A DNA stretch of 64,000 bases from Vitrella brassicaformis (Eukaryota > Sar > Vitrellaceae): the NCBI GenBank assembly GCA_001179505.1, contig CDMY01000398.1, positions 19,123 through 83,122 on the forward strand, in the 5' to 3' direction. The notes under the pieces were generated by a model. It searched no databases. It was given only the letters and a program-made list of their open reading frames with translations, and was not told the DNA's origin. Positions within the stretch are counted from its first letter, which is position 1, and every line of letters starts with the position of its first letter. Both the position numbers and the translations under genes were made by a program. Shown in pieces: positions 14,898 through 26,533 of the stretch.

Positions 14898-17800
14898 TCA
14901 AGAGGAAGGCTCGATGTATCCCTGTTCGTAGACTGGCCCGGAGAACTCCTCCCTGTACTTTTGGCGGCAGGTGGGGCACTTACTGTCCCCCCGCTTGAAA
15001 CGCTCGAAACAAACTACGACACCACACGCAAACACACACCCATATCTTCATTCCCTGAGACAGTACTCCTTCCATCCCTACCTCTGCAAAAGTATTTGTG
15101 TCTGCAGGGTATGAGCACCACTTCAGTGGGACGATCGTAACAAATTTGACATTTGGGAGGCGCAGCGGACTTGTTCTTCTTCTTCTCCTCCTCGTGCCTC
15201 GCTCTCTCCTCCTCCATTTCCGTCTGCATGGCATCGATAACGGCTGCCGACTCCTCCGCCTGCCTGCAAAGCTTCTCGTCCGCTGCCCCAAGCTGGCCCT
15301 TCACCGCCTCAAACTCGAGTTTGAGGAGGTGAAGGGCTCTCCCTTCCTCGCTGAGCCAGGCCGCATCCACAGTGGGGTCGGGAAGCACCGTAGAAGCCCA
15401 CTTGCTTGCCTCATCAGCAACTAGGGGTAGGATTTCCTGGGTGGCACCGCCGCAACACTCGTGAAAGGCAGTCTGGAGGCCCTCCTTGGCGTCCTCGAGG
15501 TCACGAATCTCACGGGTCAGCTGAAGGCGAACAAGACGCAAGTGACAGTATTTCGTTACTCCTCGCTATCTGCATACCCGTTTCTCAACGTCCGCCGCGG
15601 TCTCAGAGGACGAGTCATGCCTATCACCCTGCAGAATCTTCATATGAGACACCGATCGAAAGGCAATTCTTCGTACAAGCGGGTATTTTTAGAGAAGCCT
15701 TATGCTTACGGCTCGGTTTTTGTCTGCAATTGCGTTGTCGATCTCCAGTATTTGCTGCTCCAGCAATGCCCGTCCGCGTGCACAATCCTCGAACAGGACT
15801 GAAGGATAGAGACGTCTTGTATTCCTTCTTGCATCCGTTTACTCTCCTTACTTTCTGAGAGCCGTTTCACGCCTTTCTCGACGTGCTTCTCCAGATAGCA
15901 CAAGAGGGCTTGAAGCTGCCTGTTGTACTTCTCCTGCAAATCGATGTGTACGAGTATTCTTGACAGGGGTGGTATTCTTGACTGTACATGTCGCACCGCT
16001 TCGGCAGTTGCGGCGTTCCAGAAGGTGCGATGGCTGTCATACTCTGCGCGCCAATCCTGGAAGGACAAGAGGGATAGCAGCTTCGTACAAATGTGCTTGC
16101 TTCCAGCTCACATTGACGCGGGCGAGAATCTCTGTAAGCGGCGCATTTGCGGCAGCAACAGCGGCTTCAGCACGCAGACGCTCGATTCGCGCTTGCACCT
16201 CCTCCTCCTGCATACGATGCTCAAGACACAGCCTACATCCATGAGCCACTTATTCTTGCCCCTGCCCACCTTTGCTGCGATGAGTGCTTTGTATTGTATG
16301 TTCCCCTCGCGGATCATGGATTCCTCTGTGGCTTTGTTGCGCTTCTGCAGCCTGCAAACCACGGACGACTAGGCATTGAGACACGCAAAAGGCTCAGAGG
16401 TCACCTACTCCTTCTCGTGTGTCTTGGAATCAGCTTCAGCGCTTGTGAGACTCCGTTGATAGTCTGCCAGTGGTGGATTCAGACACACACAATGTGGTAG
16501 AAAGCACAGAAAACAAATTGCGTGTTACCAGTGATGTGCTTTGTGCGGGTATCAAGCTGCCTGATACGTGACATCCACTGAACTGCGTGCTGTCGCCATT
16601 CGCCAATCTTCTCCTGCATCAAGCAAAGCAAAGGGCCATTCCTGGAACAAGAGAAGTTGGTTTCTCTGTAATGACATTGTGGCGCTTGATGAAGACTTCC
16701 TTCTGTGCTTTGAAGCAGCCGAGAACGTCTGATTGAAGTGCCTTGTCGATCGCGACGAGCTGCAGGACCAACATTGATACAGGGGGGAAGATTGTACTCG
16801 CGTCATGTTACCTTGTCCTTGAGGAGCCGAAAAAACCCTTCCACTGCGTGAATTCGTTCCTTCCGCTTCTCCTCACGCTCAACTGGGCGGAAACCAGACC
16901 TGCAAGCGTACAAGAGACATGCCTGCCTGCCTGCCTGGCTGCTGGTTCTAGAATCTCAACCTTTTACTGCAGCAGATAAGGTTCAATTTGGTGTTCCACG
17001 AATGAGTTCAGCGCAGATGTGTGACGCGCTAACGTGAAGGATGCTGCGAACAGACAAGAAAACACGTGCCAGTGTGATGTCATGATGGCCGTCTATATGC
17101 ACGCGTGGCTCACGGTGGCTCTTTTTGGCTGTCTGCATGAAGTGGCCGAGGCCCTCGTAAACCGACATGAGCTCGAGATGAACCATTTGGGCGCCACTAG
17201 GTTCGAATCCCTTAAGAACTGGTTCCAATAGGTAAGGGAGTCTGGTTTGTGATGTCCCTAGGCACAATGCTCACCTGCTGCTCGGTTGATAGGGAGTATC
17301 GCAGCTGTCACCAATTTATAAGTGTCAGGCTGTGGATAAGTGCATCAAGCTTCTCAGCCGCCGACGAAGAGTCGTGAAACAGGTCTGAGAAGACGCCCGT
17401 AATCAATGCAGAGTAGTCGATGCCCGCCTTCTGCATACGAATGACATCCGAATGGCCTATGAAATGCCAACCTTCCCTTGATTACTCACCTGAAGCCTCT
17501 CGCTGATAGAGCTGGCCTCCGGCTGATAGGAACTTGATGCTTGTTCGAGAGCATATACCTCCTACAGGCAAGAAGGCATCGAGAAGATCAAAAACCAGCG
17601 TCATCTACCAGGCAAGCCCACCGAGGGAGTCAACTGGCGCCTTGGCACAGCCTTGACCAACGAAACATCCCACTGCCCCTTAGCGATCCTGCCCTGTGAG
17701 AGGGACACGGAGAGAAATCGCTCAACACCACACTCAGCACATCTCCCTCTGACCCTGATCATCTCATCGGCATCTGCCTTGAAATCGTCAACTCTCATGG

Positions 17801-18462
17801 CATCCCGACGGGCGCCAATATCCCTGTAACCAAAGCATCAACGATGGTGTCGTCATGTCGCTATGTCTTCTCACTTGAGATCCTGAATGAGCGCTGTGAC
17901 CATCTCGATGATATCGCCGGCTGCTGCCGCTCGAGCCGACGCCTGATGTACACACATAACAAAGGCGCAGGTCGAGCGTGTCTTTTTCCATCCGCGTGGC
18001 TGCATGAAACAACGTACCTGTGACGGGGGTCTCCTTGTCTTGTTAAGGTCCTGATCCTGATCCTGATCCTGTCGACGTCCAGAACGGCCGAGCAAAGACA
18101 GCGTCGACTCCTGCGCATGAGCCGAGAGAACGAAAGGTGATTGCGTAGGCTGGCATCATCGTGTGTGTCGCTCAGTCGCTGACCCTCTGAATGTTGTAGT
18201 CCTGCAGGGTGTGGCCGGCGTCGAGCGGCTTCCCACCATAGATCAGCAGCTGCTGGGTGGACGGTATGCCCTCTTTCTCCTCAATCTTCGCCATGACGTC
18301 CGCAACCAGGGATAGAAGCTCGACGTCGAGCGTGCGCGTCTTGCCTGCATGAATAACACAACACAGCCAAAGAAGCAGGCGTGTGTTGTGTGTGTGGTGT
18401 GTCCGTGTGTGAGTCTGTATTGCGCAATGCGCACCACTGAAGTTCTTGTAGAAGATCTGCAT
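14898..18462 (-). CDS. ubiquitin-like domain / coiled-coil / C-terminal RING protein, putative E3 ligase
   Basis: The start (18462) opens a ubiquitin-like domain: MQIFYKNFSGKTRTLDVE, then KIEEKEGIPSTQQLLIYGGK and HTLQDYNIQ. The next exon continues ESTLSLLG where ubiquitin has ESTLHLVL; the C-terminal GG is absent, so it is a fixed domain rather than a processed precursor. A short QDQDQD run follows. A long stretch of small exons (about 18000-15200) encodes Lys/Glu/Ala-rich heptad-like sequence, a likely coiled coil. The last exons give a C3HC4 RING, CQIC...CRHKYFC split by an intron from CFERFKRGDSKCPTC, with spacing C-x2-C-x11-C-x-H-x3-C-x2-C-x10-C-x2-C. It ends YIEPSS at 14898. The RING type resembles IAP or mahogunin-like E3 ligases. 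Middle exon boundaries are approximate. Confidence 0.8.
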
Positions 18463-19305
18463 ACTTGGCGGGGTACCCGACGGAAACCTAGTGCCGTCCT
18501 CCTCCCTCACGAAAGCAAGCCAACACCGGAAAACAAGGACAAGAAAAGGGAACAACGGGAACGAAAAGGAAGGTAAGACAAAGAAAAGGCTCAAAAAGGA
18601 GGCTGAGGGAAAGACAGATGCCCGATCGTCGAGACTGCGAGCTTGAACGTGCGTACGGTGCTCAGATCAAGGGGATAGACTCCCGAGGTTCTTCATCGAC
18701 AAGTCAGTATGGTGCTTCCTCTCCCTGTCCCCCTCTGCGTTGTGAGCCTCCCCTATGCACCGCCAGAGTCTGACGTGGAGCTATGCGAGGAGCTCTGGTG
18801 GATCTGGTGCCCGCTTCGTCGGGGGCCTTCCTGTATCTAAGTGATGAACCACGCCACTGACGATGATGCTGGTCGGGTGGACGTGGCAAGAGTGCATCCC
18901 GCCGTCCCAAGGCCGTTTTACTGTCTGTTTCGCCTGGCTGTTTGTTCATCGCTCTTTGCTGTGTCTGGCTATGTTGCCGTGTGTGTGCGCCAGAGGAACG
19001 ATGACTGGTCTGACTGTGTAGTGGGCTGTCGTCTGCTCTTTCCGTAAGTACTGTCCGGAGGGATCAATATTCAATGTAATTCTGCGTCTATGATCTGCCT
19101 CTGTGTGCTACGGGAGCCGGTTTGGCAGGAGTTCTGACTTAGCAGTCAGTAAAGGATGGATCTGGAAGACCAATGTGTGCCAGACACCCATTCAAAAACG
19201 TGCACAAACCACATCCCAGGCTAGCCAGCCATCCGAAGGCACACCCCGCATCCACCCCCCTCTCTCATCCACCCCCGACCACAAACACATGGATCATGGA
19301 AGTGC
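18463..19305. other. intergenic, no convincing gene
   Basis: Two weak open frames (about 18704-18949 minus and 18841-19047 plus) overlap. The plus frame has a hydrophobic stretch, but neither has a family match or splice support. The minus strand could also hold 5' UTR of the ubiquitin-like/RING gene, whose hydrophobic frame stays open upstream to 18594. Confidence 0.4.
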
Positions 19306-20123
19306 TCACTTGCTGCTGCTGGCCGTGGGTTTGGCTCTGCTTTCGGCCTCCCCCTTCTTGAACGCGCTAACAAACTCCTTGCCAGCATCCAGACTCACAT
19401 ACTCCTCACCTACACACACAACCACGCAAGCACACACGCACCACGCCAGGTGTGCCATGTCGGTGTGTCGTTTTGTGTAGTGTACGCACCCTGCATGCCC
19501 TGCTCGCTGTAGTTGATGTCGTCGGCGGCCGCCTCGCCCATCAGCTTGGTCACCAGCGCCTTGAGCTCCTGCAGGAATAGCTGGTCTGCACACAACACAC
19601 GCGGCACACAGCCATCCCGGCACGGTGTCTTACCAAGCCACACATCAAGCTCCCTGTCTGTCTGCCTATCCATCCATCCATCCATCCATCTCTCGCGCAC
19701 CGACCCACTCACCCGTGTAGATGAGGCCGTATTCTTCAACCTGCCAGGAGCCAGTCTTGCCTGCAGGAATTACATATACACAACACACCACGTGCAGAGC
19801 ACCACATAAGTGCGTGTGTGCATACCCTTCTGCGTTTCGAATACGACCCACAGCTCGCCGAACTCGTCCACGCCCTCCTCGTCGCCACCAAACGTGTCTG
19901 CAGATCAGATCAGATGACGCTCGTACCACATCGCACCGTCTGCTTGTCAGATGTGACCGCTTACTCAGGTCGAGGCTGATGACGCGGACGGCCTTCATCT
20001 TGGCGCTCCCTGCGACGAACAAACAACCGGCACGCACCGACCGTGTGTATGTTCGTGCTGTGGTACATCCTTACAGAAGCCACTGCCATCGGTATGAAGC
20101 GTCACGACTTTCTCCAGCTTCAT
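19306..20123 (-). CDS. small orphan protein (~138 aa)
   Basis: I do not recognise the family. Five short exons join in phase on the minus strand. Exon 1 starts MKLEKVVTLHTDGSGF at 20123 and uses a gtaagg donor. The next gives SAKMKAVRVISLDL. Then come an acidic exon with GGDEEGVDEFGELWVVFETQ, KTGSWQVEEYGLIYTG, a helical LFLQELKALVTKLMGEA, and a Lys/Ser tail ending TASSSK at 19306. There is no signal peptide or membrane segment, so it is probably a soluble cytosolic protein. Consistent phases and the TG-rich acceptors typical of this window support a real gene. The start could lie further upstream, because the frame stays open there. Confidence 0.65.
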
Positions 20124-20411
20124 CCTCACACACCGAGATGGAGATGGCCGGCAATCAGAGGGAGATCTTTGTTGCGACAGGGACGTCAAGCCGGCGCGTC
20201 ACGTCAGTTGAGATCTCAAAAGTGGAGGGAAGGTAAATTCACGAGCCATTGCAGTCCCCTCCAGTCCTCCGTGGCCGCACAGCGCCTGTCATCCTGTCTG
20301 TCTACCTGCTTGTCTGTCTGTCAGTCTGTGTCTGTGTGTCATGATGCGAGTCCGAGCATAGTCAGCACTTGCACAAACAGCTCGGAGGAAAACACAGACA
20401 GAGACCAAACC

Positions 20412-21566
20412 TCACCCGCAGCCTGCACGGTGGATGGACACACATACGCATCCATCCGTCACACAGAGGCATCTTTTGTGTCCCAGCCAGGGGGGCTGTG
20501 CGTGTGCCTGTGTGGCCTGCCTGACCCAGTAAGTGAGTGATAGTATTCTGAGTCGCTTGAGTATGATGTAGCAGCACACGGCCACGAAGAACAGAAAGGC
20601 GTACCAAATGAAGGTGCTGTCCATCTCAGTCCTGCACACACCACACACACACACACTTATCAGCATGCGCTCGCCTGTCTTGTCGGATGGCTCACTTTCG
20701 TTTCAGTTTGCTGAGCAGCGCCCCGGCCTTTTGCAGGCGCTGCCCATACGCTGCACTCAAGACAGACAGGGCAACCCACCAGCCATCATCACGCCACACG
20801 CCCTTCAGCGGCCATTGCATGCAGCTCCAAACGCATCCCTACCTGAGTAGGCCTCATCTGTGTTGCCGATGGTCGTCGAGCCATGATCTGTGACACATAT
20901 AACACACACACACACAGCAGAGATCACGATACACACCAACAGCAAGTGTGTCGGTCGGTCATATGCTGGCTTGCTCACCGAGTGCCTCTGTGACCTGGTG
21001 CATTCTCTGCAGTTCCGTCTGCATCATCTGGCGGGTCTCACGCAGCCCACTCCTCAACTCCTCATCCCCACCACCGATGCGCTGACGGGGCGCCCCCGAT
21101 GCTGATGCCGATGCTGATGCTGACGCCGACCCGCCGCTGCCCGCCAGCAAATTGGTCCGCCGGCTCTCCGACAGGTGCTGCTGCACCATGCCGTACCAAC
21201 GACGAAGCTGATCCTCATACCTGTGCATGGCAACACACGAGCACATTGGATCAGGGCATTATCCCATCGAACGCGCCTACCTGGCGATTTGCTTCGCTGC
21301 CCTCTCGTGCTCTTCTGGCGTGGCGCCGTGCTCCCTCGCCAAGGCCCTCTGTAGCTGCGCAATCTGCTCCCGCAGGCTCCTGCAAACAAACAGATAACAC
21401 ACACAAGGGTCAGCCTCTGTCTTCACCTGATGGATTGCATATCCGTTGCGTACTGTCGTGTGGCCTCTGCGACATCTGGAGCGACGGCTGCGGGCGAGGG
21501 GAGGGCAGAGAGCGCCTCAAACAGGCTCTGGTCCAACGATGCGACACTCTGCATCGATGTCAACAT
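20412..21566 (-). CDS. SEC20: Sec20-like SNARE (tail-anchored)
   Basis: Sec20 is a Golgi-to-ER SNARE on the ER membrane. The N-terminal exons are helical (MLTSMQSVASLDQSLFEAL, then SLREQIAQLQRALAREHG and YEDQLRRWYGMVQQHL). A Ser/Ala-rich linker leads to the SNARE-like heptads LRSGLRETRQMMQTELQRM and HQVTEALGEQ. Later exons give AYGQRLQKAGALLSKLKRK and the single membrane anchor FIWYAFLFFVAVCCYIILKRL. Order, heptads and anchor fit the Sec20/BNIP1 family; it could instead be another Qb-SNARE. The C-terminus extends about 30 residues beyond the anchor, which is unusual, and the stop at 20412 depends on no further splicing. The start faces the orphan gene at 21884 across about 320 bp that contain telomere-like repeats. 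Confidence 0.7.
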
Positions 21567-21628
21567 GTCGGGATGGCAGATCCGGGGAGCCGAACAGATG
21601 GACGGCTGGAACAGATGGCATGCAAGCG

Positions 21629-21656
21629 ATTAGGGTTCGGGTTTCAGGGTTTTGGG
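21629..21656 (-). promoter_or_regulatory. telo-box-like cluster upstream of the Sec20-like gene
   Basis: On the minus strand this reads as three imperfect AAACCCTAA-type units about 60 bp upstream of the Sec20-like start. In plants such telo-boxes occur in promoters of housekeeping genes. A role here is inferred only. Confidence 0.35.
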
Positions 21657-21883
21657 CAAGGTTCGAGGTTTTCGCGAGAAAAGCAAAAGAATCCCCAGCG
21701 GTCTATCAGCACGTGCGGCATGTTTGCATCTGCATCATTAGCCGCTGAGGGCCTCACAGGTGCGCAGACATCAAATGAGATCTCATGATGCCTGCACGCC
21801 CTGACGCAGCTGACCTCCACGGTGCTTTGCTGTATGTGGTGTGGTGTGGTATAGAGGAGGTCACTCATCCGCAGCGTCGTGCA

Positions 21884-24800
21884 ATGGACCACGACGATCG
21901 CGATGACCGCGGGGCTCGTCCACAGGTCAGCCAATCAGTCATCATCATGACACTCACGGTTCTCCAATTCCCTGCTGCATCTGTGTGGTCTTGGTGGTGT
22001 AACAGTCGGCGGCAAGTGTGGATGATGCCCTTGATCAGCTTGGGAAGGAGAAGCACCGCATCGACACACTCTACCGCACCATACAATCACAAGTGAGTTG
22101 AGTAAGTGAGGGTAGACCTGGCCGTGATAGGCGCGTGATGGCATGTGTGTATCGTGATGTTTGTGTGTTGTCAGTTGGCGGCTCAGCGTGCCTCCCTGAC
22201 GGCCGGCGATGTGGGTGAGGTGCTGGGCCACATCACGCGAGGCGGTGATTGTCTGAAGGAGGCCGCCGAATATCTGAGCGGGCTGACTGACACTGACGCA
22301 CAAGGCGGAGTGACAGAGGTGCGTGAAGACGAGTGGTCTCCATCGACCACACACACGTCAATGTGTGTGTGTGTGTTTGTGTTGTGTGTGCATCGATCAG
22401 GGTGACGGCAGTGGGCGTACAGCAGTGGCGGCCGTCGAGGGGCCTCACAATGCAGCTCATGGAGCGTCCATGGCGGTATGTGTGTGCATCGAGGCCAGCG
22501 GCTTGGAATGAGTTCCGTTTATCAGATGCTCGCTCTGTGTGATTGATCAGGTAGCAGTTGTGTCGGATAGCAAGCGGGCCCGATTGGATGGTCACTCAGA
22601 CCATCCTGCTGCTGCTGCTGCAAGTGGAGGTGGGGGGCGACACAGAGCATGGACCACACAGATCAGACGCACTCAATGCCCTCTCTGTTTGATTCTTGTC
22701 AGGTGGTGTGTCGGGCGTCTCTGAGCAAGATGAGCAAAGCCAAAACGAGCAGCACCACAACCACCAGCAGCAGGTCAGGCAGACAGCACACGGGGCCGGC
22801 CCAGGCAGCAACCAATGAACGGCAGGCTCGTTGACGGCCTTATGTTTTCTGTCCATCTTTGTGTGTACGTGTGTGTCAGGTTGTGTGTGGGGCGTGTTTG
22901 TGTAGCCTTGAGGGCCCGTTGGTGTGCGAGATGGCCTATTTCCTCACCACCATCGAGGCCACCGTCCTCTGTCTTCTCAACAAGGACATTAACAGCAAGG
23001 CCGACTACACCGCCAACACGTCCACCACCACCGAGGGCAAGACCGACGACGCTCCATTCGGCATATACCGCAACCTGACAATCGCAAAGGAGGAGTGCGA
23101 GACGTGGGCGAACCTCAACCAGCCCACACGCGCACGCCTGCAGAACAAACTGGTGAGGCACAGTGTGCGGTCATTGTGTCGCCTCACATTCACCCGTTTG
23201 TCTGTCGATGTGGTGTCTGTGTGGTCGTTCAGGGCAACGTCACGACGGCTCGCATCGCGTGGCCCATCGACGACCTCCCCCGGCGCGGGCGGTCCTCAGG
23301 CAGGAGCGGCGGGCGGCTGGTGGTCGGGTGTCTGGCGGCATCAAAGTCGTCCCTGGAGGAATTGCACATCACAGGATCGGGGCGTTACGGCAGCAACCCC
23401 GATCGGCTGCCTGATGTCGTGTTCCCCAAGCTGAGGCTGCTCGACACATCATTCGGATGCCGCAGCTACTTCAGGTGAGAGGGAGTAGGGCTGATGATCG
23501 ATTTGAAATGTCCGTCGGGACGTTCTGTCCATCTCGCCATCTGTCTGCTTTGCCTATCCGTCACTCAGGGAGTCAAACTGGACCTTTCCGAGCCTCGTCG
23601 ACTTGCGGGTCAGCACCACGACGGACAGATCCCTTCCCGACGTCACCCACATCGTGCGGTCGGCCCCCCAGCTGCGCACACTCACAACGGCCAACAACAG
23701 CTGGGACAAGATCGACGGCAGGGGCAGCGACTGGTGTGAGTTCGCCAGTGCCCTTGGGCAGTGCCCTCACTTGACGACCATCCGCGGGCTGGCCATCGGG
23801 GGCATCCGCGGGCTGCCTGATTTGCAGAAGGCCCTCGACACCCACTGGGGCAAAGAGGAGAACCGAGGTAGGCAGGTGGGCTCAGATGGGCAGACAGCCA
23901 GCCAGGCAATGCACGTCCTGCGCTCCTCTTCCTGCTTTCATGTTGCATCCCTGCCTCCCATCGTGTAGGTGTCAAGAAGACCATCGAGTTCCAGTACGAC
24001 AACCCCACCATCAGCTGCACCTTCGGCGACGAAACCCGTCCCCTGCACACCTTCCTCACATGGGCGCGACGAGTCGGCGTGTCCATCGAGTGGCGGCACG
24101 GCGGGAACGGCACGGTGGGCTGCATCAGGATGGATTGCAGCAAGGGTGCGTCGAGCTCTATGGCCCCTCCTGCCGTGCGTGGCCCCGTGGCTGACGTGGT
24201 CAAGCAGATGGCGTCCCAGACAGAGATAGTAAGTCGGATGACAGTGAGTAGCATCCTTCCACCCATCTATCTATCGTGTTGTACACGCCATGGCTGCCTG
24301 TGTGCCTCAGGTGGACTTGTATTTGGGCGGGAGCCGACTCCACGACTCATGGAAGGACCTCCTCCATTTTCCTGCCGCAGACATGCTCTCAATCGTGGAC
24401 ACCGCAGACCCGCAGGAGGTCATCGAGAGCATCCCCAAATGGCTGCTGGAGGTCGATGAGGCCGGCAACAACGTGCGCTTACCCAAGATAGACTACCTCG
24501 ATACCTCGATGGGGTTTGTGGGCGATGAGGATGCCCCGCCTGCAGAGGCCTGGCACTTGCCGGCCGCCCCCAACGCACTCACTACACTGCTAGGCAGCCT
24601 GCGGATGGTCACCTCAGTCTGCTTCAACACGTCTAGTTTGTCCGCCGTGTGTGAGAGCCTGCCACACATAAGCGTCGACAAACTAGATACGTTGGAGGTC
24701 CGTGTGGGCTCGCATCTCACTGCACTGCCTGCCCCCACCCCCCAGTACACACTGCCGTCTGTGCACCGCCTTGTCGTCTCGACAAATAATGACGTGGTGT

Positions 24801-25225
24801 GGCCTGCAATGAGCAAGGCAGCTGCGTTGTCGTGTATGCGTTTTGCCTCACTCACTCATGCACACAAGGCAGAGTTTGAGTTTCACATAGCGTCAGACCA
24901 GTTTGACTTCTACCGGGACTATGGGGAGCTAGAGGGAGGGGCGGGAGATGAAGATGAGGATGACGATGAGGATGCTGCATGGGAGCGAGAGATGGAGCTG
25001 CGCCGGGCCATGGAGCAGCATGGCAAGGGTTGCATGCGCGCGTTGGCCACTGAGTGCTATGAGGTAGTCAAGGGAGGATACCAGCTGACTGACGTAGACG
25101 TCGGCTGTGACGTGGAATACAGCGAGACCACGATGCAGCTGGTGTCCTACGGCCGTTTGCAGCTGAAGGTGTTAGCCAAGGGTGCCATAGCAGGGGGCGA
25201 GGACAGAGGGGTCATGACCGACTAA
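21884..25225 (+). CDS. large orphan protein with LRR-like segments and acidic tail
   Basis: Exon 1 (MDHDDRDDRGARPQ) joins in phase 0 to a helical exon (SAASVDDALDQLGKEKHRI, LYRTIQSQ) and then to LAAQRASLTAGDVGEVLGHI. Later exons encode a long domain starting about 22890. It contains segments that look like irregular leucine-rich repeats (SLEELHITGSG, FPKLRLLDTSFG, APQLRTLTTANN, CPHLTTIRGLAIGG). The last exon (about 24309-25225) carries more of them (LDTLEVRVGSHLTALPAP) and a strongly acidic run of Asp/Glu at about 24945-24980, ending VMTD. The pattern resembles F-box/LRR-like proteins, but I see no clear F-box. Function is unknown. Gene limits are supported by matching splice phases at the first junctions; the region 22400-22870 is the weakest. 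Confidence 0.7.
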
Positions 25226-25892
25226 CTCGGTCCACGCTCACTGACTGACTGGCTGACTGGCTGACTGACTCACTCACTCGCTGCTGACTTCTACTACAGA
25301 CTCACTCATGTGGATCTGTCTGGCTGTGGATGAAATGTCCGTGTGCATGCAATGTGCACTCGAGTGGAATCTGTGCATGCGAGGTGTGTGGTTGCTCGGC
25401 TGCAATGATGAATGGACCTCTCTCGCAGTGGCGTGCGCGCACGTACTCCGTCGTTTGTTGATGGACTGTTCATAGGCCTGTGTGACGATGGCCATTGGCG
25501 GCTCCCACGCACTCACACACGTCTGATTTATTGTCCTACCAGGAGAACCATCCAATGACCTCACTCCCTTACAACGTGACGCCTACGAGAAACCACACGG
25601 CTGGCCGGGCAGGTCGAGATGGATGCGGCTTCCACCTGCGCACACCGATTGTGCACATGATGAACAAGAGCTGCCCAGCAAAGTGTTGCCAGGAAGTAAA
25701 TTTCCATTTCGGCGAGAATTTGAGACGGAGACGGCAAACACGCGGAGATGGGATTCTCTCTGTTCTTCGCTTCGGCCGAGTCAGCACACAGCAGAACGTT
25801 CTCTTTTCTCTCTGCTGGTTGCTTCATTTGCGCTTCGCAAAGTCTTTCTCACATCGATTCCGTCTCATCGTGCTGTGCCTGCCGGTGCGAAG
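25226..25892. other. intergenic, no gene seen
   Basis: A CTGACTGACTGG repeat (about 25240-25275) is followed by unremarkable sequence that probably includes the promoter and 5' UTR of the next gene. Confidence 0.45.
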
Positions 25893-26533
25893 ATGGCAGT
25901 GGCCGCGGTGACGAGCATCGACTGGCTGTTCGACGAGGTGGCGGAGGAGAGGGCGAGGGAGTGCCTGGAGGAGGAGGGACTGTTCGCGTGCTGGGGCCGC
26001 GGGCACCCGACCTGCGACACCTGCATGGCCAAGCAGAGGGTGAGCTTAATATAAGATGCCAGAATAGGCAGGCCCTTGAAATGCTCTCTGCCTCCTCTCA
26101 TTCGTCGGCCCTGTGGTTGCTACTGTGTGGTGTGCAACAGGCCGCGTGGCACCGCCGGCAGATGCTGGAGCAGTTGGAGGTTGAGGTCTCGTACGCCAAG
26201 CCAGCCAAGGAGCACAAGTTCAACAACGCCCTGCCTGCCATGCCGGTCGGCAACCTCCACTACCCCCCAAGTGCCCCCACCACGAGCACACACAAGACGA
26301 CCACCCACCACACGGCCGGCAGCAACCGCACGTCAGACGAGACGGGCAGCGAGGGCTCGGCCACGTGGGTGTCCATCAACCTCAACGAGAACGATGGCAC
26401 GAGTGCCACTGACCAGACAAGCAGCGCATGCCCGCTGCTGCAGGACGCCTGGCTGGCCGTCAAGGGCGCGTGGGAAGGGGTGACCAAGATGGTGGCCGGC
26501 TGCTGCTGCACCAACCTCACCAACGTGGCATAG
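25893..26533 (+). CDS. small orphan protein, two exons
   Basis: Exon 1 (25893-26038) ends KQR at a gtgagc donor, and exon 2 (from 26140) continues in phase 0 with AAWHRRQMLEQLEVEV, giving about 180 residues. The N-terminal half is acidic and then has a Cys/His cluster (CWGRGHPTCDTC) that could bind metal. The middle is Thr/Ser/His-rich and probably disordered. The C-terminus is amphipathic (LAVKGAWEGVTKMVAG) and ends with three consecutive Cys, which may be lipidated. I do not recognise a family. The ATG chosen is the first in frame and begins MAVAAVTSIDWLF. Confidence 0.65.

Noticed and set aside
17195-17225. GGTTCGAATCCC, a possible tRNA T-arm
   Set aside because: The flanking bases do not form a T-stem or acceptor stem, and the site lies inside the coiled-coil gene.
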